A stretch of DNA of 64,000 bases from Annona cherimola (Eukaryota; Streptophyta; Magnoliopsida; Magnoliales; Annonaceae): the NCBI GenBank assembly GCA_030490835.1, contig CM059975.1, positions 61,495,174-61,559,173 on the forward strand. The letters are read 5' to 3'. Shown piece after piece: positions 31,537 through 42,921 of the stretch; position 1 is the first letter of the stretch, and every line of letters starts with the position of its first letter. The notes below the pieces were generated by a model that made no database searches, was not told where the DNA came from, and was given only the letters and a program-made list of their open reading frames with translations. Both the position numbers and the translations under genes were made by a program.

Positions 31537-34500
31537 ATTACCAAATGACTTCCTATTTCTAGACTTTTGGGAGCTTGTAATTTTTGCAACAAGTTAGGAC
31601 ACAAGGTTTATCAATGCAAATTGAGAAAATTGCAAAACCTTGGTGCAAAATTGGTTTGGATGCAGAAAAGCATTGAATTTATGGCTTCAAAAGTAGACCA
31701 ACATAGACTCCAAAGGATAACTAACCCAAATGGACCCATAAAATGGGTACCAAAAGGATGAGCTCCACTTGACTTAATTTTTGTAGGTTTGTCTCAAAGC
31801 TAAGGCCAATAACATATGGTTTTTGGATAGTGGTTACTCAAGACATATGACAGGAGAAAAAGGACTGTTCCATAAGATTAACCCACATATTGAAGGAACA
31901 GTAGCTTTCGGAAAAAATGAAAAAGGTAAAATAAAAGGTAAAGGAAATGTTTATGGTATTTCAAATGCATGTATTGAAGATGTACTATTTCTTGAAGGAC
32001 TCAAACACAACCTAATGAGTATTAGTCAATTATGTGATAAAGGATATAGAGTTGTATTTGAATCCTCTATATGTAATATTTTTGATGATGAACACATAGT
32101 ATTTAGTGGCAAAAGACGTGCAAATATATATTTGGTTTGCCTTGATGAACTAGAAGGGAAATGTCTAATAGCCATAGTAAATAATCCATGGATATGGCAT
32201 ACAAGGCTTGGACATATAAATATGTCAAATATTAAAATATTGTGGAAAAAGAATCTAGTACAAGGGTTACCAAAGCTCAAATATGACAAGGATAAGATTT
32301 GTAAAGCTTGTCAACTATCTAAACAATCCAAAATACCATTTTCTACCAAAAAGGAAATTTCAACAACTAGACCACTTGAGTTGCTACATATGGATCTTTA
32401 TGGGCCATCAGACATTTTAACTCTTGGTGGGAAAAAGTACGTGTATGTAATTGTTGATGATTTTTCAAGATTTACTTGGATTATACTCTTAGCTAGCAAA
32501 GATCAAGCATTTTCTATGTTTGTCACGTTTTCAAATTTGGTGCAAAATGAAACATAAAGTTCAATCATTTCCATTAGAAGTGATCATGGTGGTGAATTTG
32601 AAAATAATCGATTCATAGAATTTTGCAATAAAAAAGGAATTCACCATATATTTTCTGCACCAAGAACTCCTCAACAAAACGGAGTTGTTGAAAGGAAAAA
32701 TCGAACAATACAAGAAATGGCTAGAACCATGCTAAATGAGAGTAAATTGTCCAAAAGATTTTGGGGTGAAGCTGTAAGTACAACTTGTCACGTATTAAAC
32801 CGAGTTACCATTAGAGAAATATTGAAAAAGACCCCATATGAACTTTCGAAAGGCAGAAAACCAAACATATCATATTTCCATACTTTTGGATGTACATGTT
32901 ATGTGTTAAATAATGGAAAAACAAATCTGGGAAAAATTAGATGCCAAAAGTGATGAAGCTATTTTCTTAGGTTATTCATCAAATAACAAAGCATATAGGA
33001 TTTTCAACAAAAGAAATCAAATAGTAGAAGAATCAATACATGTTGTTTTTGATGAATTTAACCAAACTCCGAGAAAGGAGGATGAACTAAGTGATGCAGA
33101 TGATACAAAAGCAAAAGAAAACCGAGCTCAAGTCAGAAAACCCCATGGAGGAAGAGGTAAGTGAAGGTAATGACTCCTACAAACCTCCAATTGATTTGAA
33201 ATTCAAAAATGTCCATCCAATTGAGCAAGTCATTGAAAATATTTATGAATGAGTAAAAACTAGGAGATCAAAATAAAATATTTGTGGACAATATGCATTT
33301 GTGTCAAAAATTGAACCAACCACTATTGAACAAGCTCTTAATGATGAAAACTGGGTTATTGCAATGCAAGAAGAGCTAAATCAATTTGAAAGAAATAATG
33401 TATGACATTTAGTTCCTATACCAAATGATTATACCATTATTGGTACCAAATGGGTATTTAGGAACAAATTGGACGAAAGCGGACTTGTAATAAAAAACAA
33501 AGCTAGACTAGTAGCCAAAGGATATTCCCAGGAAGAAGGGATTGATTTTGAAGAATCATATGCACTTGTGGCTAGATTAAAAGCCATACGCATTTTACTA
33601 GCATTTGCTTCTCACATGAATTTCAAATTGTTTCAAATGGATGTGAAAAGCGCATTTTTGAATGGGTACTTGAATGAAGAAGTATATGTTGAACAACCCC
33701 CTGAATTTGAAGAAAAGGATCAATCAAAATATGTTTATAAGCTGACCAAAGCATTATATGGACTAAAACAAGCCCCACGAGCTTGGTATGAAAGGTTAAA
33801 TAGATTTTTGATTGATCATGAATTTCAAAGAGGAAAAGTTGATACTACTTTATTCATCAAGTATAAAAGTAAAAATATTTTAATTGTGCAAATCTATGTA
33901 GATGATATAATATTTGGTGCTACTAATGAAACTCTGTGCCAAGAATTTTCTAAGATTATGCAGAGCGAATTTGAAATGAGCATGGTGGGAGAATTAAATT
34001 TCTTCCTTAGACTACAAATCAAGCAACAAGACGAAGGAATATTCATAAATCAGTCCAAGTACGTCAAAGAAATGCTAAAGAAATTTGGAATGCAAACTAG
34101 AAGATCGACATGGACAAAAATGGTAAATGTATCGATCAAAAGCTTTATAGAAGTATGATAGGATCATTGTTGTATTTAACTGCTTCTAGACCGGATATTC
34201 TTTTCAGTGTGTGTATGTGTTCTAGATTCCAAGCATGTCCTAAAGAATCACATTTATTGGCTGTAAAAGAATTTTTAAATATTTGATAAATACCATTAAT
34301 CTTGGACTATGGTATCCAAAGGGGTCAACGTTTGATTTAATCGGCTACTCGGATGCGGATTTTTCCGGTTACAAAGTAGATAGAAAGAGTACTAGTGGAA
34401 CTTGTCAATTTCTTGGAAATATGTTGGTTTCATGGTATTCAAGAAAACAAACTAGTGTTGCTTTATCTACGGCAGAAGCCGAATATATAGCCGCCGGGAG

Positions 34501-34804
34501 TTGTTGTGCCCAACTACTTTGGATGAAACAACAATTGAAAGACTATGGTATTGATTATTATAACATTCCAATTAAATGTGACAATACAAGTGCAATTTGT
34601 TTAACTAAAAATCCAGTATTGCATTCAAGAACCAAACACATAGATGTAAGACATCATTTTATTCGTGAACATGTTGAAAATCATGATGTTTGTTTGGAAT
34701 ATGTGAAAACTGAGGATCAAATTGCTGATATATTCACCAAACCTTTAGCAAAGGAACCATTCTACAAAATTAGAAATGAAATGGGGATGATTGAATTAAA
34801 TTAG
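31537..34804 (+). pseudogene. Copia A pol (PR-IN-RT-RNase H), broken
   Basis: Order of remnants: zinc knuckle CNFCNKLGHKVYQC (31570); stop and frame change near 31758-31784; protease DSGYSRHMTG (31826, where Cys is usual after DSG); integrase zinc region (HTRLGHINMSN...CKACQLSK, 32190-32330) and catalytic core with stop TAA at 32555; one-base frameshift in an A run near 32930. RT follows (33300-34158) with stops near 33250 and 33400 and the motif YVDD at 33895. A further shift precedes RNase H (GYSDADFSGY, 34340; ends 34804, IADIFTKPLA). All enzymatic domains are recognisable but at least five lesions prevent a full polyprotein, so this copy cannot transpose by itself. Confidence 0.92.
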
Positions 34805-35147
34805 GAACAATTAGACAGGAAAATCAAACCTGAAAAGTTCAAGTCGATAGTGAAGTCGACTCCGAGGAAGCCAAGTCGACTTGGGGACATGAAGTCGACT
34901 CCGCCTCTGAGGCGAAGTCGACTCTGCTGGGTCGAAGTTGACTTCGCCTAGGACAGCGTCGACTCCGCGCGCACGACCGTCAGGATTCTTCCCCTTCTTC
35001 CTTCTTTCCTCTCCCTCTTCTCTCATTTCCTTCTCGCGCCGGACTTCCTTTCCAGTTTCTCCCTTCTCTTTTCGGCTAGCTCTCTCCAGTTTTTGGTTTC
35101 TTGCTGTTTTCTCTCCATTTCTTCCTGTTTTCTCTCCGTTTCTCTAA

Positions 35148-35187
<40 letters not shown>

Positions 35188-35352
35188 GTCTCTCGTTCTC
35201 GCTCTCGCTCCCTCTCTCTCTCGCTCTCTCGTTCTCTCTGTCTCTCTCTCGCTCTCCCTCTCTCTCTCAGACTACCTGTCACTCTCATCTCTGAAATCTG
35301 TCAAATGCTCCTAAAGCTCACCACTTGAATATCCCATTTCAAAACAAACTCA
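34805..35352 (+). repeat. Spacer with AAGTCGACT repeats and CT microsatellite
   Basis: 34840-34970 repeats AAGTCGACTCC-type words like those of the LTR U3. 34985-35280 is pyrimidine-rich with a (TC)n run from 35149. Ser/Leu-rich ORFs here are repeat artefacts. It may act as leader or promoter for the following ORF. Confidence 0.75.
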
Positions 35353-36951
35353 ATGGCTCTTAAATCTTGGATTCCTAAGCTAGCTGTATCAAAATCATCC
35401 CTTAAACCCGTCCCCAGAAAATCAACATCCCAAACTGAAGACGAAGTACCTAGGAGGCAACGAACCTCTTCAAAGCGAGGTCGGGAAGACCCATCCACTT
35501 CCACAGGCTGCAGGGTTCGTTTTCAAACTGGAACTCCATCGACAACGGCTAGTCGTGAGGAACAACCTCAAACCTCACACAACACTCAATCAGGGGCGAG
35601 AAAGAAAGGCAACACAGCTCGCAAAGCTCAGGTGTTGAAAATGCCCACCACATACTTCAAAACCGAACTTCAGCATCGTCGGTTCTACAAATCCTTTTAC
35701 GAGCAGAAGGTATTCATCCCCAAAATCATTGATTTCAAGTTTCTGAATGATTATGGATCAGATATAGAAGAATTGTTGGAATTTCAAGGATGGACCAAAC
35801 TATTGAAAGAAGATGAAAGAGTTTATCCTGATTTAACTAGGATCTTCTATTACTTGTGGGATGAAGAATATTATGGCAGTTTTGTAAAGGGAGTCGATAT
35901 GTTCTTTGGCATTGGAGTAACTCCAAATCTGGAACAAGCAATAATAAATATCGGACAGATACTTGAGGTTCCACATGAAGATGAACCAATCCCAGCAGAT
36001 CTCACACTTGATCAGATCTACAATCAGCTCACCCGGAGCAATAAGTATAATCCTGGGATCAAGTTTCTGCATTATATGGACTTATCTCCAAGGCTACGGG
36101 TTCTATGCCTATTAGTAGCCCATTGCATTTATCCTAAGGGCGGAGGAAGAAATCAACTAAACCCACAGGAGGCAGGAATATTATGGAAAATAGTAAACAG
36201 GGTAAAAGTCAGCCTTTCTTGATTATTCATTGAAGCCCTTAGCTCAAGAAAAGACAACCCACGAGGGGTTCTACCTTATGGTACCTGGATCACAAAGATC
36301 CTAGAGCATTTTGAAGTGGATATAGAAGGAGAGCCCTTTGAAGTATTGAAATCAACAAATGCGATCAACAAGGCATTGATCCAAAGGATGAAAATCAATG
36401 TGCGTCAACTCAGGGCAGAAGCTCCAGAAGGAGCTAGAGATGCACAGGCTGAGGGGGAGCAGCCCCCGTTATCTCCAGAAGCCCAACCAGCTCCACCACA
36501 GGATGTACTTGAGGAGCCTGTGTCACCGATGTCACATGGCTCGTGCTCACCGAGAGGATCTGAGATTTCAGATCCAGCACCACGACCACCATCTCAGGAC
36601 ATCTCACTACACACCCTTCAAGATGACATGGAGCAGCTAGAAAATAGGATCACAAGTCAAATCTCTGGGGTTCTTACAGCTATTATGGACATGAATTCCC
36701 GGCAGGATCGTATGGATCGAGAATTGCGGACCATAAGATATCATTTGGCATCCGGGCATCACCGCAATCAGCCCATTCCCGAACTGGATCCATTTGATAC
36801 CGGATCAGTTCATCGAGATCCTACACCCGTACCCATGTCCTCTTTTTACTCCTCTGCCCATATCCGACCCATCAAACCTGCCCAAAATTTATATCCCATT
36901 TCCAAGTTTCAATTCACCAAATCTTTGGTAATTGACTCTTATTTTGCCTGA
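35353..36951 (+). pseudogene. Extra 3' ORF: putative plant transposon protein domain
   Basis: A single frame of 532 codons with one internal TGA (36220-36222). The N-terminal 95 residues are basic and low in complexity. Residues about 100-290 (RRFYKSFYEQKVFIPK, FQGWTKLLKEDERVYPDL, RIFYYLWDE, LRVLCLLVAH) resemble the 'putative plant transposon protein' domain found in many plant repeat proteins. After the stop the frame continues (GVLPYGTWITKILEHF) into a P/E-rich stretch and a coiled coil (DDMEQLENRITSQISGVLTA). It lies where SIRE-like elements carry an extra or env-like ORF. It has no signal peptide or clear membrane segment, so an envelope role is unlikely. Domain call is from memory of the family. 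Confidence 0.72.
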
Positions 36952-37258
36952 TTGACAAAAAGGGGGAGAAAGGATAAGAGTAGGTTGAGTTTTAAGGAGT
37001 TAAATTTAGATTTCTTAAGTTCTTTTTGGGTTGGGTAACTTGTATATAGGTTTCTGTTTACTTTGCATTGTAATATGTATGAATTATGCTAATATGAAAA
37101 GTTTGAATTATGTTTTGTTTTATGCTCTGATTATGTCTTGCTCTGATCACTGATGATATATTTGGAAAATATTGAATGTTTGAACAAAGTATGATGAATA
37201 TGACATTTTGAAAGGTACAAACTCAAATTGGTTTTGTCAATCATCAAAAAGGGGAGAT
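36952..37258 (+). promoter_or_regulatory. 3' non-coding region with two polypurine tracts
   Basis: AAAAAGGGGGAGAAAGG right after the ORF (36957-36973) and AAAAAGGGGAGA at the LTR edge (37246-37257). The second is the functional PPT by position; the first is a near copy about 290 bp upstream. Confidence 0.75.
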
Positions 37259-39000
37259 TATTGGAAACAATTATTGAAATTGAATGAAAATACCCAAACC
37301 ATGTGTTTTGATGATTAAAACAACACAATTTGAGTAAATCTAAGCTACTAATATGTATTGTGCAAATGTTCAAAGCTGTAAAAGGATATATACAAAACAT
37401 AACAAGTCAAGTCGCAACTCAAGTCGACTCATACATCGACTTAGGCGAAGTCGATCTCTCAAGTCGACTCCATCTTCGACTTCAAAGAGCATTCTTCTTC
37501 CAGCGTTGATTTTAGAGAACAGAAAAGCTGAAGTCGCAGATGAAGTCGACTGCACTTGCGACTTGAGGCCAAGTCGCAGATGAAGTCGACCCCAGGATCG
37601 ACTTGAAGCAGCATTTTCCCTCCAGCGTTGATTTTGGGAAGTTGAACAACCGAAGTCGCAGATGAAGTCGACTCCACTTGCGACTTAAAGCCAAGTCGCA
37701 GATAAAGTCGACCCCAGAATCGACTTGAAGTAGCATCTTCCTTTCAGAGTTAAAATTGGGCAGCGAAACTTTTTAAAGTCGCAACCGAAGTCGACTCCAC
37801 ATGCGACTTGGGTGAAGTCGCAGGCAAAGTCGATTCTAGCATCAACTTCAACATGATAAGACAGTTTTTCAAGCTCAAGTCAAAGCACAAGTCCACTTCA
37901 AGATATACTTGAGTCAAATAAAAGATGAAGACAACTCAAGTTTCTCACACTTGAGTATATGAAGACTAATTCAAGTTTAAAGCAAGCAAGAGACACTTCA
38001 ACAAAGATCAAAATTGAATTGGCACAAGGAAATAGCCAAGTCGCACCCCAAGTCGACTTCAAGATCGACTTGAAGCCAAGTCTCAAACCAAGTCGACCCA
38101 GAAGACAGACTTGGAAACTGAAGAACAGCTGAAGTCGCACACGAAGTCGACTCCAGCATGCGACTTGGGTGAAGTCGCACACGAAGTCGACTCCACCTGC
38201 GACTTGGAGACGTAACGTTCAAATTTTTGAACGTTGGAACATTTATTATGCGACAACCAACTCTATAACGTTCAAAATTCTCGCTCCTCTATATATAGAC
38301 ACTCAAGTAAATGTGGATACACACAAGATAGAGCTGAAAAAGAGGAAAGAAGTACTACTAAGAGTTTCAATCCATTTTTCTCTACAATTGAGTGATCTAT
38401 ACACTTTCAAAGGAAGAACAAGCTTCAAAGTTGTTGTTTGCTTCAACGCAATACGATTCGTTGCTTCTACAGATTCTTCCTCGAGCCGAAACTTGCTACA
38501 CAAATCCGTAAAGTGTAGATTTCTTCTATTACATCTTGTTATTTGATTTTGGTGCTTGGTTTGAGTTTGGTGTTTCAAACCAAGATATAGCAAGTAGGGT
38601 TGTGATTGGTGTGTAACTCATCACCTACTTGTGTTGCTTGTTATACACGCCTCCTAGAGCTAGAATCTAGAAGAGAGCGGAGACTCTGGTTGTTTATGCC
38701 CCCTAGAGCTGGAATCTAGAAGAGAGCGGAGACTTTAGTTGTATTTACGGAATACATAGTGGAACCCAAGTCACAAGGGAGTGTGAGCTTGGAAGAGTGG
38801 AGTAAGGAAAGGTTGCCCGAACCACTATAAATCTTGTCTACTGTTTTCATTTTCGCTTTCATTATCTTATTACTTTATATTTGTTTCATTAAAGGGGTTT
38901 AAACTAAATCAGGGTAAAATCTCTAATTAAAGCTTTAAATTTTTAAATACCTAATTCACCCCTCCCCTCTTGGGTAATTGCCATAAACTCGGGACCAACA
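37259..39000 (+). mobile_element. 3' LTR of copia A
   Basis: Begins TATTGG (TG changed to TA) and ends GGGACCAACA. It is 39 bp longer than the 5' LTR, mainly from a 40-bp tandem duplication of the GAAGTCGCACACGAAGTCGA unit at 38131-38210. The remainder is nearly identical. Confidence 0.95.
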
Positions 39001-41937
39001 CAAATTAATGCATGAATTAAAGGGTAATTAGGGTCATAAATTACCCATGTTTTTGAAGAGAAAAAAAATGGAAAATGGGCAGCAGCTGGGACGTGAATTG
39101 GAGACCACATGGACGGTCAAAGATGATGTAGATTTGGTAATTTTTGTAAATGGTAAAATGCAATTTTACTTGGCTGAGAATTACCCACCTCATATGGTAG
39201 ATAAGGGTGCATTTAAGGGGTATGAAATTGCAGCACCAAGTGGGCCCCACAGCTGGAAAAAAATTCAGCAACATATATACTCCTTTGCACGTTGAAATGA
39301 GAGGATTTTTCGAAAAAGTTCTAAGTGCTGAAAACGTCCAAGGGGAACTAACAGCTCACGTCCAAAAATTCCAGCAAAAATAAGAAGAAACCAAGGGAAA
39401 GAGAAGGAGAATTTGAAGAAGAAATCATCTCAAAAGATTAGGGTTTGAGTTAGCTCAAAAATAAGTAAGTATGTGATTGATTTTTAGTTGTTTAACTTGA
39501 GTTCTTAAACTCAAAACTTGGAAATGAAAAGCATGCTTAAAGAATCTGTAAAGTGGTGTTTTAATATGCTTTTGCATGAATATGGAATGGATATTAAGTT
39601 TTATGAATGGATTTTTAAGTTAAGATTGATGAGAATGGAATTAAGCATGTGTATTAAGTGGAAAATCCAAGTTGTTAAACCCTAAATCTCCAAGACAAGT
39701 TGTTGTTTTGGTTTGATGACTTGATTAAGCTATGAATCATGTATTTATGCCAAATATATGAGGGTTTATGCTTAAGTGATGACATTTTGAAGTTATGGAA
39801 AGCAAAATGTCGATTTTGACCTAATTCCTATGTTTATATGCTAAAAATGTTATCGAAATGGACTTGCATGTTTTAAGCATGTTATGTAGAGTAAAATACC
39901 CTAGGTTTAAGGTATGATGGATGTCCAAAAGATTTGGGAGAAATAAACCCTAGAACTGATTTTTATGAATTTTATGAAAGAACGTCAAACCGACGTGAAA
40001 TGGGACTCAAAACGTGTAGGCTACTTGCTGTTTTGAGAAATGATAATGCATGGATGTTAATTATGTGTTAAATCCCTAAATATGGATGAGGAAAAATGGA
40101 TTTTATTGCTGAAAATTCGGAATTATATGACTGTGTGTCGAAAGACGCGTAAAACGGGTGAAAAACGGGATCCAAACTTGTTGTTTTGGAAACCTATGGT
40201 TGAATAGACTTAAATCCCGTGAAAATACCCTAAATCCAGCGGTAATTAAGGGTAATTAACCCGCTGAAAAATAGATTAAATTTTTAAGTTAGCAAATTTT
40301 ATGAAATGCATTATGTTTATGTGCTAAATGAGCTTATGTGAAGGGATAACGGTGAATGGGTGATGAATGACTTATGAAAAGTGATTTTATGCAAAAATGC
40401 ATGAAAATGAGATGAATCCCATGTTTATGAATCTGTTTGAGATTGTATGGTATTTAATCCAAAATTTTGGACTTGAATTATAAGCTAAGGCAATGCTATG
40501 TACGTAGAAGAAACACCCATGTGTGTGTTTTGGAAAAAAATGGGAAAAATGGCAATGTAAGCTTAATAAAGCTATGTATGATGTTTATGGAATAAATTTT
40601 ATAAGATTGAAATGAATACCCTAATTTTAGGGTTACGTGTATATGCTATGTTGTATGGTAGCCGAATGTGTGAAAAATGTGCTAATGTGTGCAGAATAAG
40701 CTATATATGTGTATGACGACTTATGAAGTCAAATGAATGATGGATGTATATGAAATGGGTTGGAAAACTAAATGAAATATAAGAAAAAGGAAATGTATGA
40801 AAAATCATATCATTTTTGTGTAGGCAAAGGCAAAGAGAAAGTGGTGACGGAAAGCTAAGAACTTCAGGGAAGCAAGCAGCTTTCTAAATGAGTTTTGTTT
40901 TAAATGCTTTCCAAGGTGTTTAAGGATGGTCATTCCTTGTTTATATATGTATTGAAATTTTTATTTCTATTGAAATAAATGATTGCTTATGGTTTCGCAA
41001 TTATGCATGAAATGTGTTGAAACATGAGTTTATACGATGTTTCATTAAAATGGTGTTTAAAGAGGGATGATGCAAAGAATTCTCTACATGAGAATGACAA
41101 GTTCCATGTGTAAGGGGGTATATGATGCCGGGGTGACTAAAAGTCACCCCTGGAATGGAAATCAAGTAGGCTAGTCGAGGTAGTAAGTGGACAAGGAGTC
41201 CCCCTTGACGTTGTCAAGTCGATAGGTCCGGCGCCAAGGATGGAAAGGATCATGTCATGAAAGAGTGTTCTCCGTGCTAGCGTACCATCACATGAAGGAT
41301 AATGTCATCAATGGAAATGATAAATTTGCACATCCAATGTTTATGAAATATTTATGAAGTTTTTATGAATGATTTATGAAAAGGTTTTTGCTCCACATGT
41401 AGTTGATCACTTGATAAGTGTCTCTACCGAAGGGAGAAAATGCTTTTGAATAAACATGCCTTCAAAATGAATTGTCTGCAAAATATAAAGCTTGCTTATT
41501 GAGTTGAATTTCAACTCATGTTTTGTTTTCCAAACCCATAGACAGGTGAAAGATGAGATCTGGCAAAGGAGCAGGAGCCATCCATTGAAGAAATGGGAAG
41601 ACATTATAAGTTTCATGTTAATGAAAAACTTATGTCGTATAATTGTAAATACTTCGATGTTTTATGTTGACATCTGTGATGATACATGCAGTGACATCTG
41701 ATTTATGAGATGGTTTGAAATATTTTATGAAAATCATGTCTAGTTATGACATTATTGGATGGAAATGACTCCGATATGCATGAAATGAACATATGAGGAA
41801 TTAAACTCCTATGAAAAGATATTTAATTAGATAAATATCCATTAAAACCTGTCGTGTGACTGGGGAACAATCCTGATCACGTTTACCAGTCGAACGATCT
41901 TGAGGTAAGGTTGTGACGCTCGGGCTGGGGCGCCACA

Positions 41938-42873
41938 GCCTTGATCCTTCTTTTCTCTTCATTCATTTGATTTGGTTTCTTCGGGCATTAGGCATTGGGC
42001 TTGCATATGTCCCATACCACCACACCATAAGCACTTTGTAACTTCCTTCTTTTTCTCCTTTGAATTTCTTTCTGTAAAGCTCTTGAAATTCCTTCCTTTC
42101 CTTACAAATTTTCTGAAACGTCTTGTAAGTAATGCAATCTCCTCATCGTCATTTTGAGAGGATGAGGTGGAGTCGTCTGAAACTTGTGCGACTTTTAAGG
42201 AAATAGCTCTTTTGCCTTTGTGTTTCTTCTCATTTCTCCTCTTAATTAACTCATGTGACATGAGTGAACTTATGAGATTTTCAAGCCGTAGCGTGTTAAG
42301 GTCCTTTGCTTCCTCAATGGTCGTGATCTTTGGAGTCCAAGATTCAGGTAGAGCGCTTAGAATTTTCATTATCTGCTCAGATTCAGAAATAGCTTTCCTA
42401 AGACCTTTCAAGGCATTAATAATCTTAGAAAATCTAGCAAACATTTCAGAAATATTTTCAGTTTCAAGCATTTTAAAACTTTCTAACTCTCCAATCAAAA
42501 TATTTCTTCTCATCCCTTGGACTTGAGAAGTTCCCTCATAAATAGAAGTAAGTGTATCTCGTATCTCTTTGGCGGTTTGGCATGAAGATACGCTAGCATA
42601 TTCGGATGTCGTTAATGCACAAAAGAGGGAGTTCACGGCTTTTGCATTGCTTTTAACGGTTCTAACTTTCTCCTCGGACCATGTGGAGGCTCTATCATCA
42701 ATAGGCAATACAACACCTTCTTGGATAGCAATCCAAGAATCTATATCCGTAGTCATGATTAATTGTTTCATTCTCAACTTCTAATAACCGAAGTTACTCC
42801 CATCAAATAGAGATGACCTTGTGAAAGATTGCCCCTCGGTAAATGCAGGGATGGAAGTTTGTTGGGATGCCAT
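41938..42873 (-). pseudogene. Copia B: gag N-terminal part
   Basis: Minus-strand frame from the Met at 42873 (MASQQTSIPAF) with a TAG where copia A has Trp (FGYWKLRMKQ), then open to the zinc knuckle (CLWCGGMGHMQAQC near 42010). It ends at 41938 at the junction with the Tekay-like solo LTR and continues at 27139. UBN2-type Gag. Broken by nonsense codons and by the insertion. Confidence 0.9.
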
Positions 42874-42902
42874 ATCTGAGATCTCTTTGATTTAAACTCA
42901 AA

Positions 42903-42919
42903 GACCTGCTCTAATACCA
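42903..42919 (-). promoter_or_regulatory. Primer-binding site of copia B
   Basis: Minus strand TGGTATTAGAGCAGGTC, two bases inside the LTR. One change from the initiator tRNA-Met complement (TATC to TATT). Confidence 0.88.
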
Positions 42920-42921
42920 CT

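Larger units (their letters stand above)
28187..39000 (+). mobile_element. Complete Ty1/copia element 'copia A'
   Basis: 10,814 bp with target duplication CAAAT (28182-28186 and 39001-39005). LTRs are 1703 and 1742 bp. Order is PBS, gag, broken pol (PR-IN-RT-RNase H, the copia order), a repeat spacer, an extra ORF, then two PPT-like tracts. Long LTRs plus an extra 3' ORF recall the SIRE/Maximus group; the lineage is inferred. LTRs are very similar by eye, so insertion is young relative to its neighbours. Confidence 0.95.
27140..41937 (+). mobile_element. Tekay-like solo LTR, split by copia A
   Basis: Begins TGTGAAACCCTAACCC and ends GGGGCGCCACA, flanked by GCCTT on both sides (27135-27139 and 41938-41942). 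Without copia A it is 3979 bp and wholly non-coding, so it is a solo LTR. Pieces are 27140-28186 and 39006-41937. It is homologous to the LTRs at 1-5785, 49821-63430 and 54005-62990. It interrupts copia B gag. Confidence 0.92.

Noticed and set aside
35093..35328. Ser/Leu-rich ORFs resembling signal or membrane peptides
   Set aside because: Translation of a TC microsatellite.
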